64,000 nt of DNA from Parvibaculum sp002684405 (GTDB lineage Bacteria; Pseudomonadota; Alphaproteobacteria; Parvibaculales; Parvibaculaceae): NCBI GenBank assembly GCA_965140395.1, contig OZ223205.1, positions 620,001-684,000 of the forward strand. Direction: 5' to 3'. The notes under the pieces were generated by a model that saw nothing but the letters and a program-made list of their open reading frames with translations, was not told the origin of the DNA and did not search any database. Position numbers and translations under genes: made by a program. Below are positions 34,185 through 42,894 of this stretch, piece after piece. Position 1 is the stretch's first letter, and every line of letters starts with the position of its first letter.

Positions 34185-36830
34185 ATGACGGATCAGGCGG
34201 ATACAGGCGAACGCAAGAAGACCTCCGGCGGCAAGCTCAGCTTGAAGCGGTCGGGGGATTCCGGGCAAGTGCGCCAGAATTTTTCGCATGGACGCTCCAA
34301 GTCGGTGGTCGTCGAGCGCAAGAAGCGCCGCGTCGTGAAGCCCGGCGAGAAGCCGGCTGCGACGACGAAAACCGCGGAGCCCGCCCAGAAGCCGGCAGCC
34401 GAGAAACCGGCAGCCGAGAGCGCGCCCGCGCCCACCGCTGAAAAGCCGGCGGCGCCCGCCAAGAAGGAAGCGCCCCGGGAAGCCCGTGAACCGCGCGATA
34501 CGCAAAAGGGCGGCGGCAAGTCGCGCTCAGGCGTCGTACTGCGCACGCTCACCGCCGAAGAACAGCAGGCCCGCGAACGTGCGCTGGGCCAGGCGCGCAT
34601 CCGCGAAGTCGAAGAGCGCAAGCAGGCCGAGATCGACGCCAAACGGCGTGCCGAGGAAGAAGCCGCGCGCGAAGTCGAGCGCAAGGAAGCCGAGGCCCGC
34701 GCGGCGGAAGAAGCCCTGCGCGCTGAAAAGGACCAGACGACGCGCAACAAGCGCGCCGCCGAAGAGGCAGCGCCCGCCGAGCCCGACGTGGCCAAGGCCG
34801 AAGCCGAAGCGGCCCGGCCTGCGACCAAGGTCAAGGCGAAGGAAAAGCCCGAGCAGGACGAGGAGACCGTCTCCAAGCGTCCCGGTGCGCCCGCGCCGAC
34901 CAAGCGGCCGGCCGCGACGCGCACCGAGCCGCGCCGGCGTACCGGCAAGCTCTCCATCAACAAGGCGCTCAACGACGACGGCGAGCGGCAGCGGTCGATG
35001 GCCTCCATGCGCCGCCGCGCTGAGCGCGAGCGCAAGAAGGCCCAGGGCGGACCGCGCGAGGCACCGCAGAAGGTTCTCCGCGAAGTCACCGTGCCTGAAA
35101 CCATCACCATTCAGGAACTGGCGAACCGCATGGCCGAACGGGCCGTGGACGTCATCAAGATCCTGATGAAGCAGGGCATGATGGTGAAGATCAACGATGT
35201 GGTGGACGCCGATACCGCCCAGCTCATCGTGGAAGAAATGGGGCATACCGTTCGCCGCGTGGCCGAATCCGACGTCGAGGAAGGCCTTGTCACCGACGAC
35301 GATCCCGAAGAGATGAAGAGGCCGCGTGCGCCGGTCGTGACCGTCATGGGTCACGTCGACCACGGCAAAACCTCGCTTCTGGATGCGCTGCGCAAGGAAG
35401 CTGTGGCGGCCGGCGAGGCCGGCGGCATCACGCAGCATATCGGCGCCTATCAGGTCGAGATGGAATCGGGCAAGAAGATCACCTTCCTCGATACGCCCGG
35501 CCATGCCGCCTTTACCTCCATGCGCGCCCGTGGCGCCAAGGCGACGGATATCGTCGTGCTGGTGGTGGCGGCCGATGACGGTGTCATGCCGCAGACCATC
35601 GAAGCGATCGACCATGCCAAGGCGGCCAACGTGCCGATGATCGTCGCCATCAACAAGATGGACAAGCCGGAAGCCGATCCCAGCCGCGTGAAGAACGAGC
35701 TGCTGCAGCATGAAGTCATCACCGAGGATTTTGGCGGTGATGTGCTGGCGGTCGAAATTTCCGCAAAGAGCGGCCTCGGCCTCGACACGTTGGAAGAGAC
35801 GATCCTTCTTCAGGCTGAACTGCTCGACCTCAAGGCCAATCCCGACCGCGTCGCGGAAGGCGTGATCGTGGAAGCCAAGCTCGACAAGGGCCGCGGCCCC
35901 GTGGGCACCGTGCTCATCCAGCGCGGTACGCTGCGTGTCGGCGATGTGATCGTGGCGGGGCGTGAATGGGGCCGCGTCCGCGCCCTCATCAACGACCGTG
36001 GCGAGAATGTCGATGAAGCCGGTCCCTCAGAGCCCGTCGAGGTGCTGGGCCTTGGTGGCGCGCCGGAAGCGGGCGACGTGCTTTCCGTCGTCGAAAACGA
36101 AGGCCGCGCGCGCGAGATCACCGATTACCGCCAGCGCGTCGAGAAGGACAAGCGGGTCGCCGGTGCGCGCACCTCGCTCGACCAGATGCTTTCCCAGCTC
36201 AAGGAGCAGGACCTTAAGGAGGTTCCGATCCTTGTGAAGGCCGACGTGCAGGGCTCTGCCGAAGCCATCGTTCAGGCGGTGGAGAAGCTCGGCAATGACG
36301 AAGTGCGTTGCCGCGTGATCCATGTGGGCGTCGGCGGCGTGACTGAATCCGACGTGACGCTGGCGACCGCCTCGCGCGCGCCGATCATCGGCTTCAATGT
36401 CCGCGCCAATGCGCAGGCCCGCGAAGCCGCCCGTCAGGCAGATGTGGAAATCCGTTACTATTCGGTGATCTACGACCTGGTGGACGACATCAAGGCCGCC
36501 ATGACCGGCATGCTGACGCCGGAACTGCGTGAAACCTTCCTCGGCAATGCCGAGATCCTGGAAGTGTTCCACATCTCCAAGGTTGGCAAGGTCGCCGGCT
36601 GTCGCGTCACGGAAGGCGTGGTGCGCCGCGGCTCCCATGTCCGCCTCATCCGCGACGATGTGGTGGTTCACGAAGGCAAGCTGTCCACCCTCAAGCGCTT
36701 CAAGGACGAAGTGAAGGAAGTGCAGAGCGGTCAGGAATGCGGCATGGCCTTCGAGAACTATCAGGACATGCGCTCCGGCGATGTCATCGAGTGCTTCGAT
36801 GTCGAGGAGATCAAGCGCACGCTTGATTGA
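34185..36830 (+). CDS. infB: translation initiation factor IF-2
   Basis: IF-2 is the GTPase that places initiator tRNA on the 30S subunit. The 881-residue product has a long, highly charged Ala/Glu/Lys/Arg-rich N-terminal region (to ~290) and an IF2_N segment (ITIQELANRMAERAVDVIKILMKQGMM). The GTPase domain has G1 GHVDHGKTSLLDALR (~387), DTPGHAAF, NKMDKP and SAKSG, followed by C1/C2 beta-barrel domains. The acidic-basic coiled-coil N-terminus is normal for alphaproteobacteria. Confidence 0.96.
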   Translation: MTDQADTGERKKTSGGKLSLKRSGDSGQVRQNFSHGRSKSVVVERKKRRVVKPGEKPAATTKTAEPAQKPAAEKPAAESAPAPTAEKPAAPAKKEAPREAREPRDTQKGGGKSRSGVVLRTLTAEEQQARERALGQARIREVEERKQAEIDAKRRAEEEAAREVERKEAEARAAEEALRAEKDQTTRNKRAAEEAAPAEPDVAKAEAEAARPATKVKAKEKPEQDEETVSKRPGAPAPTKRPAATRTEPRRRTGKLSINKALNDDGERQRSMASMRRRAERERKKAQGGPREAPQKVLREVTVPETITIQELANRMAERAVDVIKILMKQGMMVKINDVVDADTAQLIVEEMGHTVRRVAESDVEEGLVTDDDPEEMKRPRAPVVTVMGHVDHGKTSLLDALRKEAVAAGEAGGITQHIGAYQVEMESGKKITFLDTPGHAAFTSMRARGAKATDIVVLVVAADDGVMPQTIEAIDHAKAANVPMIVAINKMDKPEADPSRVKNELLQHEVITEDFGGDVLAVEISAKSGLGLDTLEETILLQAELLDLKANPDRVAEGVIVEAKLDKGRGPVGTVLIQRGTLRVGDVIVAGREWGRVRALINDRGENVDEAGPSEPVEVLGLGGAPEAGDVLSVVENEGRAREITDYRQRVEKDKRVAGARTSLDQMLSQLKEQDLKEVPILVKADVQGSAEAIVQAVEKLGNDEVRCRVIHVGVGGVTESDVTLATASRAPIIGFNVRANAQAREAARQADVEIRYYSVIYDLVDDIKAAMTGMLTPELRETFLGNAEILEVFHISKVGKVAGCRVTEGVVRRGSHVRLIRDDVVVHEGKLSTLKRFKDEVKEVQSGQECGMAFENYQDMRSGDVIECFDVEEIKRTLD

Positions 36831-36937
36831 GCTCGAACAGCGGGGGTCGTTCTCCGCATTTTTCCAGAACATCCTGGCCCTCGCCGCGTGAAGCGGCGGG
36901 GGCTCAGCTTTACGCTCCCGGCAGGCTTCGAAAAGCG

Positions 36938-37378
36938 ATGCGCAGACACCAAACCAATAAAGGCGGGGCGAAAGGCCCCAGCCAGCGCCAGTTGAGAGCG
37001 GGCGAACTCGTGCGCCGCGCGCTGGCCGATATTGTCTTGCGCGGCAATATCCAGGATCCGGACCTTGCCGGCGTCAGCTTCACCATCACCGAGGTGCGCG
37101 TGAGCCCCGACCTGCGTCAGGCCACCTGCTATGTGGCGCCGCTGGGCGCGCAGGATCCGGCACCGCTGGTAAAGGCGCTGACCCGCGTGCGGGGCTATCT
37201 GCGCGGCCAGCTTTCAAAGGAAGTCACCTTCAAATTCACGCCCGACCTGACCTTTCAGCCCGATACCTCTTTCGATCAGGCCGACGCCGTCGACAAGCTG
37301 CTTCATTCGCCGGAAGTCGCGCGCGACCTGTCGCATGACGATGAAGAGGACGATGAAGCGCAGGGCGGCGGGGAGTAG
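36938..37378 (+). CDS. rbfA: ribosome-binding factor A
   Basis: RbfA is a cold-shock KH-fold factor that helps mature the 16S 5' end. The 146-residue product has SQRQLRAGELVRRALADIVLRG, then VSFTITEVRVSPDLRQATCYVAPLG and LRGQLSKEVTFKFTPDLTFQPDTSFDQADAVDKLL, matching the family along its length. The open frame reaches back to 36827 and overlaps infB, but ATG 36938 is where family similarity begins. No strong Shine-Dalgarno is visible, suggesting coupling or read-through from infB. Confidence 0.92.
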   Translation: MRRHQTNKGGAKGPSQRQLRAGELVRRALADIVLRGNIQDPDLAGVSFTITEVRVSPDLRQATCYVAPLGAQDPAPLVKALTRVRGYLRGQLSKEVTFKFTPDLTFQPDTSFDQADAVDKLLHSPEVARDLSHDDEEDDEAQGGGE

Positions 37379-37384
37379 AACCCG

Positions 37385-38308
37385 ATGGGCAGGCGCAAGA
37401 AGGGCGATCCCGTCACCGGCTGGGTCATCGTGGACAAGCCGTCAGGCCCCACATCGACCGATGTGGTGAACAGGGTCCGCCGTCATTTCAACGCGCGCAA
37501 GGCAGGCCATGCCGGCACGCTCGACCCCTTGGCAACCGGGTTGCTGCCTGTCGCGATGGGCGAGGCGACCAAAACCATTCCCTTCATCATGGATGCCGAC
37601 AAGGGCTACCTCATCACTATCCGTTTCGGAATCGAAACGAACAGCGCCGATGCGGAAGGCGATGTGGTGGCGCAAAGCGATGAGCGGCCCTCCGACGCGG
37701 AAATCCGCGACGGGCTCGAGGCCTTCCGGGGCGAAATCGAGCAGGTGCCGCCGATTTTTTCGGCCATCAAGGTGAACGGCGAGCGCGCCTATGACCTGGC
37801 CCGCGCGGGCGAGGAGGTCGAGCTTAAATCGCGCCGGGTGACGATCCATGAAATCCGCCTTGTCTCGCGCCCCGATCCCGACCATGCGGTGGTCGAAATC
37901 CTTTGCAGCAAAGGCACTTATGCCCGATCGCTCGCCCGCGACCTGGCCCGTCATCTGGGCACGGTGGGGCATGTGGCGGCGCTCCGGCGGACCCGTCACG
38001 GGCCCTTTTCGGAGGAAGACGGAATTCCTCTGGATAAATTGCTGGCTTTGAGCCATTATCCCGCCGCTTCCGAAGCCTTGCGGACGCATCTGCTCCCGCT
38101 TGAGACCGCGCTGGACGACATCCCGGCGGTGGCCCTGAGCGACGACGATGCAAGCCGCCTGAGACACGGGCAGGAAGTTTTGTTGCGCGGACGCGACGCA
38201 CCCATCCTATCGGGTTCGGTTCTGGCAACCCATCGGGGCAACCCGGTGGCGCTGACCGAATTCGACAGGGGAAGTCTTCGCCCCGTGCGCGTTTTCAATT
38301 TTGAATGA
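37385..38308 (+). CDS. truB: tRNA pseudouridine(55) synthase TruB
   Basis: TruB makes pseudouridine 55 in the T-loop of tRNAs. The 307-residue product has WVIVDKPSGPTSTDVVNRVRR, the catalytic Asp in KAGHAGTLDPLATGLLPVAMGEATK, and YLITIRFGIETNSADAEGD. The C-terminal PUA-like domain is degenerate. It is seven bases after rbfA and nine before rpsO, a tight operon. Confidence 0.95.
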   Translation: MGRRKKGDPVTGWVIVDKPSGPTSTDVVNRVRRHFNARKAGHAGTLDPLATGLLPVAMGEATKTIPFIMDADKGYLITIRFGIETNSADAEGDVVAQSDERPSDAEIRDGLEAFRGEIEQVPPIFSAIKVNGERAYDLARAGEEVELKSRRVTIHEIRLVSRPDPDHAVVEILCSKGTYARSLARDLARHLGTVGHVAALRRTRHGPFSEEDGIPLDKLLALSHYPAASEALRTHLLPLETALDDIPAVALSDDDASRLRHGQEVLLRGRDAPILSGSVLATHRGNPVALTEFDRGSLRPVRVFNFE

Positions 38309-38317
38309 GGTACCCCG

Positions 38318-38587
38318 ATGTCGATTACGCAAGAGCGCAAGGCTCAGCTGATCAAGGAATTTGGCTCCAAGGACGGCGACACCGGTTCGCCCGAAGTCCA
38401 GGTGGCCATTCTCACCGAACGGATCGTCAATCTCACCGACCACTTCAAGACCCATGCGAAGGACAACCATTCGCGCCGCGGTCTTCTGAAGATGGTGAGC
38501 CAGCGCCGCTCGCTTCTCGACTACGTCAAGAAGCACGACCAGAAGCGCTATGAAGATCTGATCGCCCGTTTGGGTATCCGCCGTTAA
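38318..38587 (+). CDS. rpsO: 30S ribosomal protein S15
   Basis: S15 is an early-binding 16S central-domain protein. The 89-residue product is full-length (SITQERKAQLIKEFGSKDGDTGSPEVQVAILTERI in the N-terminal half; HSRRGLLKMVSQRRSLLDYVKK). In other bacteria it represses its own mRNA; no such pseudoknot was verified here. The rpsO-pnp order is conserved. Confidence 0.97.
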   Translation: MSITQERKAQLIKEFGSKDGDTGSPEVQVAILTERIVNLTDHFKTHAKDNHSRRGLLKMVSQRRSLLDYVKKHDQKRYEDLIARLGIRR

Positions 38588-38915
38588 GGCGGTCCCGCAA
38601 GGTCCGCGAAGATGCATTGCCGCCCGCCGCTTCCTTGCGAAGCGCCGGGCGGTGGCATGTCGGCAAGGCCATTGACAGAAGAGACATTCGTCCGATTACG
38701 GATGGTATGTTTGCGGAAGGACCTCATTCACCCCCGTCTCTGGGTCTGAGGTTCCTCGAAAAGTGAAGGCGCGGAAAAGGCCGCGCGTTCCGCAGATGGA
38801 CCCATCCAATTTTGTCCGGCCGCCTGAGAGCGGCAAATATGCGTTCGCCCGGTCATTGGGATGTCTGGTGGTAGGTACGAAAGACGGGACCGGCGACGCG
38901 GAACAGGAAACCGAA
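38588..38915. other. rpsO-pnp intergenic region
   Basis: This 328-bp spacer contains a long stem-loop at 38618-38654, a perfect -35-like TTGACA at 38672-38677 with only a weak -10 (GATTAC at 38694-38699), and an open extension of the pnp frame from 38763 that does not look translated. The pnp start has AGGAAA at 5-base spacing. Confidence 0.5.
38618..38654 (+). promoter_or_regulatory. stem-loop in rpsO-pnp read-through RNA
   Basis: GCCGCCCG (38619-38626) pairs with CGGGCGGT (38646-38653), then after a C-C mismatch CGCTTC (38628-38633) pairs with GAAGCG (38639-38644) over a 5-base loop. No U tract follows, so it is more like an RNA-processing or stability hairpin than a terminator. In E. coli pnp mRNA carries an RNase III-cleaved leader hairpin. 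Confidence 0.5.
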
Positions 38916-41084
38916 ATGTTTAATATTACCCGCGAAGAAATCGAATGGGGCGGGCGTACGCTCACCCTGGAAACCGGCAAGATTGCCCGTCAGGCCGACG
39001 GTGCCGTGCTTGCGACTTACGGCGAGACCTCGGTGCTGGCCACCGTTGTCGGCGAACGCTCTCCGAAGCCGGGACTGGATTTCTTCCCGCTGACCGTGAA
39101 CTATCAGGAAAAGACCTATGCCGCCGGCAAGATCCCCGGTGGCTTCTTCAAGCGCGAAGGCCGCCCTTCCGAAAAGGAAACGCTGGTTTGCCGCCTGATC
39201 GACCGTCCGATCCGTCCGCTCTTCGCCCCCGGCTTCAAGAACGAGACGCAGGTTATTGCGACCGTTCTTTCCCATGACATGGAAAACGATCCCGATATCG
39301 TGGCCATGATCGCCGTGTCCGCGGCGCTGACCATTTCCGGTCTGCCCTTCCTCGGCCCGATCGGCGGCGCGCGCGTCGGTTACATCGACGGCGAGTACAA
39401 GCTGAACCCGCTGATCGACGAAATGCCGGAAAGCCAGCTCGACCTCGTCGTGGCCGGCACGGGCGATGCCGTGCTGATGGTGGAATCGGAAGCCAAGGAA
39501 CTTTCCGAAGACGTCATGCTCGGCGCCGTCATGTTCGGCCATCGTGAGTTCCAGCCGGTGATCGATGGGATCATCCGCATGGCCGAGAAATGCGCGAAAG
39601 AGCCGCGCCCGGTCGAGAAGGCCGATACCTCCGACATCGAAGCGAAAGTTCGCGCCCTGGTCGAAGCCGATCTGCGCGCCGCCTATCAGATCAAGGAAAA
39701 GGCCGCCCGTCAGGAAGCCGTCGCCCAGGCCAAGGACAAGGCCAAGGCCGAGTTCTGCAATCCTGAAAAAGAAGACGCCATTGCGGACACTGTGCTGAGC
39801 GGCGTCTTCAAGACCATCGAGAAGGACATCGTCCGCAACTCGATCCTCGACACCAAGAACCGCATCGACGGCCGCGACCTTGAAACGGTCCGTCCCATCG
39901 TGTCGGAAGCGGGCATCCTGCCTCGCACCCATGGCTCGGCGCTCTTCACCCGTGGTGAGACGCAGGCTCTTGTGGTGGCCACGCTGGGTACCGGCGAAGA
40001 CGAGCAGTTCGTCGATGCGCTGGAAGGGACCTACAAGGAAAACTTCCTGCTTCATTACAACTTCCCGCCCTTCTCCGTGGGCGAGACCGGCCGCGTCGGT
40101 TTCACCGGCCGTCGTGAAGTTGGTCACGGCAAGCTTGCCTGGCGTGCGCTGCGCGCCGTGCTGCCGCCCAAGGATCAGTTCCCCTACACGCTGCGCCTTG
40201 TCTCGGAAATCACCGAGTCGAACGGCTCGTCCTCCATGGCGACCGTTTGCGGGTCCTCGCTGGCCATGATGGATGCGGGCGTGCCGCTGACGCGCGCCGT
40301 TGCGGGTATCGCCATGGGCCTCATCAAGGAAGGCGACCGCTTCGCGGTGCTCTCCGACATTCTCGGCGATGAGGATCACCTCGGCGATATGGACTTCAAG
40401 GTGGCCGGCACGGAGCAGGGTGTGACCTCGCTCCAGATGGACATCAAGATCACCGGCATCACCGAGGAAATCATGCAGATCGCGCTTGGCCAGGCCAAGG
40501 GCGGGCGTCTGCACATCCTCGATGAAATGGGCAAGGCTCTCGACACGGCGCGCCCCGAAATGGGCGAATATGCGCCGCGCATCGAGATGATCACGGTGCC
40601 GACCGACAAGATCCGCGACGTGATCGGCACGGGCGGCAAGGTCGTCCGCGAGATCGTGGAAAAGACCGGCGCCAAGGTCGACATCTCCGACGACGGCACC
40701 ATCAAGGTCGCGTCCTCCGACGCCGCCTCGATCAAGGCCGCGCTGGACTGGATCAAGGGCATTGTGGCCGAACCGGAAGTCGGCGAGATCTATGAGGGTA
40801 CGGTTGTGAAGGTCGTCGATTTCGGCGCCTTCGTGAACTTCTTCGGCCCCCGCGACGGTCTCGTGCACATTTCGCAGCTCGCGCCGAACCGCGTCGAATC
40901 CGTTGCCGACATCGTCAAGGAAGGCGACAAGGTGAAGGTGAAGCTTCTGGGCTTCGACGATCGCGGCAAGGTCCGTCTTTCCATGAAGGCGGTGGACCAG
41001 GAGACCGGCGAGCCGGTCGAAGGCTTCGAGGACGAGCAGCCCCGCGACAAGGGCCCGCGTAAGCGCCGCAACCGGGACGACTAA
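38916..41084 (+). CDS. pnp: polyribonucleotide nucleotidyltransferase
   Basis: PNPase is a phosphorolytic 3'-5' exoribonuclease of the RNA degradosome. The 722-residue product has two RNase PH domains (first GRTLTLETGKIARQADGAVLATYGET; second from ~310 with TRGETQALVVATLGT and GSSSMATVCGSSLAMMDAGVPL), a KH domain (DKIRDVIGTGGKVVREIVEKTG) and an S1 domain (GEIYEGTVVKVVDFGAFVNFFG). The open frame starts 51 codons earlier, but MFNITREEIEWGGRTL with a good Shine-Dalgarno is the family start. A very strong terminator follows. Confidence 0.97.
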   Translation: MFNITREEIEWGGRTLTLETGKIARQADGAVLATYGETSVLATVVGERSPKPGLDFFPLTVNYQEKTYAAGKIPGGFFKREGRPSEKETLVCRLIDRPIRPLFAPGFKNETQVIATVLSHDMENDPDIVAMIAVSAALTISGLPFLGPIGGARVGYIDGEYKLNPLIDEMPESQLDLVVAGTGDAVLMVESEAKELSEDVMLGAVMFGHREFQPVIDGIIRMAEKCAKEPRPVEKADTSDIEAKVRALVEADLRAAYQIKEKAARQEAVAQAKDKAKAEFCNPEKEDAIADTVLSGVFKTIEKDIVRNSILDTKNRIDGRDLETVRPIVSEAGILPRTHGSALFTRGETQALVVATLGTGEDEQFVDALEGTYKENFLLHYNFPPFSVGETGRVGFTGRREVGHGKLAWRALRAVLPPKDQFPYTLRLVSEITESNGSSSMATVCGSSLAMMDAGVPLTRAVAGIAMGLIKEGDRFAVLSDILGDEDHLGDMDFKVAGTEQGVTSLQMDIKITGITEEIMQIALGQAKGGRLHILDEMGKALDTARPEMGEYAPRIEMITVPTDKIRDVIGTGGKVVREIVEKTGAKVDISDDGTIKVASSDAASIKAALDWIKGIVAEPEVGEIYEGTVVKVVDFGAFVNFFGPRDGLVHISQLAPNRVESVADIVKEGDKVKVKLLGFDDRGKVRLSMKAVDQETGEPVEGFEDEQPRDKGPRKRRNRDD

Positions 41085-41129
41085 GTCTCGTTTCGCTGGT
41101 TCACGCCAGCGTCACCTTGCAGCATGATA

Positions 41130-41163
41130 AGGGGCTCCGCGCCGACCGCGCGGGGCCCCTTTT
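41130..41163 (+). terminator. strong Rho-independent terminator after pnp
   Basis: A 13-bp stem, AGGGGCTCCGCGC (41130-41142) with GCGCGGGGCCCCT (41148-41160), has one T-G wobble, a CGACC loop, and ends in TTTT. It closes the rimP-to-pnp operon. Confidence 0.9.
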
Positions 41164-41180
41164 CCTGTCCGGAGCTTCCC

Positions 41181-41894
41181 ATGCTGCGCATCCTCGGTCT
41201 TGGTCTTTTGTTTCTGGCCGTCGCCTTTCCGGCCGCTGCCGAAAAGCTTGCAAAAACCAAGGACGGTCCGCCACCGCCCTTCGCGGTGGAGGAGCTGCAG
41301 GCCCGCGAGGCGCAGCGCCAACCGGCGGATTTCGACCTCTGGAAGAAACACGTCACCACCTTCGACAAGGACCGGCTGTCGCGTATGGCCGAAGCCATCG
41401 GCCAGGGGCTCGACGAGGCGAAGGCCAATGCCGATCCGAAGGACCTCGCTCATGTGAAGGCGATCCTCGGCGCGGACACGCTGACCCTGACGCCCGATAC
41501 GCTGGTCAAGGCATATCGCTGCCGCACCATCAAGGTCGGCGGGCCCATCGGTTCGGCGATTATCTATGGCTGGTTCAAGTGCAACATCGCGAAGATGCCC
41601 GATGGGCGGCTCTTCTTCGAAAAGACCACCGGGTCGCAGCGCATGACCGGCTATCTCTATCCGATGAGCGATACGAAATGGGTGCTGCTCGCCGCTCCGA
41701 ACAAGGATCATTCGGGCCCCGCCCGGGACTATTCCGGCCCCAAGGGCGGCATTACCGATCCGCAGATGCAGGATCGGGTCGGCGTGGTGGAATGGCTGCA
41801 GAACGGGCGCTACCGGATTGTCTTTCCTTACCCGGTTCTGGAATCCACCTTCGACATCGTCGAGATGGAATGCGCCTGTTCGATGGGCGAGTAG
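41181..41894 (+). CDS. secreted DUF4893-like protein
   Basis: This 237-residue exported protein has a 20-residue signal peptide (MLRILGLGLLFLAVAFPAAA). The mature part has a helical N-terminal half and a beta-rich C-terminal half with YRCRTIKVGG, IIYGWFKCNIA, GRLFFEKTTGSQRMTGYLYP and VVEWLQNGRYRIVFPYP. These patterns fit DUF4893 as I remember it. Two cysteines (YRC, FKC) and two near the C-terminus (ECAC) suggest disulfides. Function is unknown. ATG 41181 has CGGAG 6 bases upstream. It is convergent with fabI, 16 bases away. Confidence 0.65.
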   Translation: MLRILGLGLLFLAVAFPAAAEKLAKTKDGPPPPFAVEELQAREAQRQPADFDLWKKHVTTFDKDRLSRMAEAIGQGLDEAKANADPKDLAHVKAILGADTLTLTPDTLVKAYRCRTIKVGGPIGSAIIYGWFKCNIAKMPDGRLFFEKTTGSQRMTGYLYPMSDTKWVLLAAPNKDHSGPARDYSGPKGGITDPQMQDRVGVVEWLQNGRYRIVFPYPVLESTFDIVEMECACSMGE

Positions 41895-41910
41895 GGCGCG
41901 CGGCCGGGGT

Positions 41911-42816
41911 TCACTTGCTGGTGAGCTTGGCCGCGTCCTTTTCACCCTTGGTCGGCGCGCCGCCGTTTTCCTGCTCGGCGGCCTCGCGCAGATCGTCGGT
42001 GCGCGGCATGCCGATCACATTGTAGCCGGCATCCACATAGTGGATTTCGCCCGTAACGCGAGCGGCAAGGTCGCTCAGCAGGTAAAGACCGGCGCCGCCC
42101 ACATGATCGAGCTCGATGGACTCCTTGAGCGCGGCATGCTGCTTGTTCCACTTGAACACGAAGCGCGCATCGCCGACCGCGGAGCCGGCCAGCGTGCGCA
42201 TGGGGCCTGCGGAAATCGCATTGATGCGGATGCCGTCGCGGCCGAGATCGGCGGCGAGGTAGCGCACGCTCGCTTCAAGCGCGGCCTTGGCGACGCCCAT
42301 GACGTTGTAATTGGGCATGACACGCTGTGCGCCGTCATAGGTGAGCGTGACCATCGCACCGCCATCCGTCATCAGCTCGCTTGCGCGATGTGCGACGGCG
42401 GTGAAGGAGTAGCAGGAAATGTCCATCGTCCGCAGGAAGTTCTCCCGCGTCGTGTTCACGTAACGGCCCTTGAGTTCGTTCTTGTCGGAATGGGCGACGG
42501 CATGGACGACGAAGTCGAGCGAGCCCCATTCCTTCTTCAGCGTGGCGAACACCTCATCCATCGACGCATCGTCCGTCACGTCGCAGGACAGTACGATATT
42601 GGAGCCCACGGACTCCGCCAGCGGCTTCACACGCCGGCCGAAACTGTCGCCCTGATAGGTGAAGGCCAGTTCCGCCCCATGCATGGCAAGCGTGCGGGCA
42701 ATGCCCCAGGCGATCGAATGATCGTTTGCGACGCCCATGATGAGGCCGCGACGGCCCTTCATGAGTTCGCCGGAGAGCTGCAACGTCTCGTCCGTCTTGT
42801 GTCCCTTGTTTGGCAT
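41911..42816 (-). CDS. fabI: enoyl-[acyl-carrier-protein] reductase (NADH) FabI
   Basis: FabI catalyses the last reduction of each fatty acid elongation cycle. The 301-residue product has the FabI-type nucleotide site (GLIMGVANDHSIAWGIA) and the catalytic Tyr-x6-Lys (YNVMGVAKAALEASVRYLA), followed by AISAGPMRTLAGSAV. A C-terminal extension of about 25 charged residues (REAAEQENGGAPTKGEKDAAK) is longer than in E. coli. It is the third gene of fabA-fabB-fabI on the minus strand. Confidence 0.94.
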   Translation of the reverse strand: MPNKGHKTDETLQLSGELMKGRRGLIMGVANDHSIAWGIARTLAMHGAELAFTYQGDSFGRRVKPLAESVGSNIVLSCDVTDDASMDEVFATLKKEWGSLDFVVHAVAHSDKNELKGRYVNTTRENFLRTMDISCYSFTAVAHRASELMTDGGAMVTLTYDGAQRVMPNYNVMGVAKAALEASVRYLAADLGRDGIRINAISAGPMRTLAGSAVGDARFVFKWNKQHAALKESIELDHVGGAGLYLLSDLAARVTGEIHYVDAGYNVIGMPRTDDLREAAEQENGGAPTKGEKDAAKLTSK

Positions 42817-42894
42817 GGTTCCCCGCCCCGATGATTACTGGCCCGACCGAAAGGCGCGGTCCATCCCCCTACTCAAACTTTCTGCTGCCGCGTC

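Noticed and set aside
38763..38915. 51-codon N-terminal extension of pnp
   Set aside because: The frame is open but PNPase family proteins begin at the ATG at 38916, which has a well-spaced AGGAAA; the extension is not family-like.
38853..40868. 671-residue minus-strand ORF opposite pnp
   Set aside because: Antisense shadow; composition reflects the pnp codon pattern.
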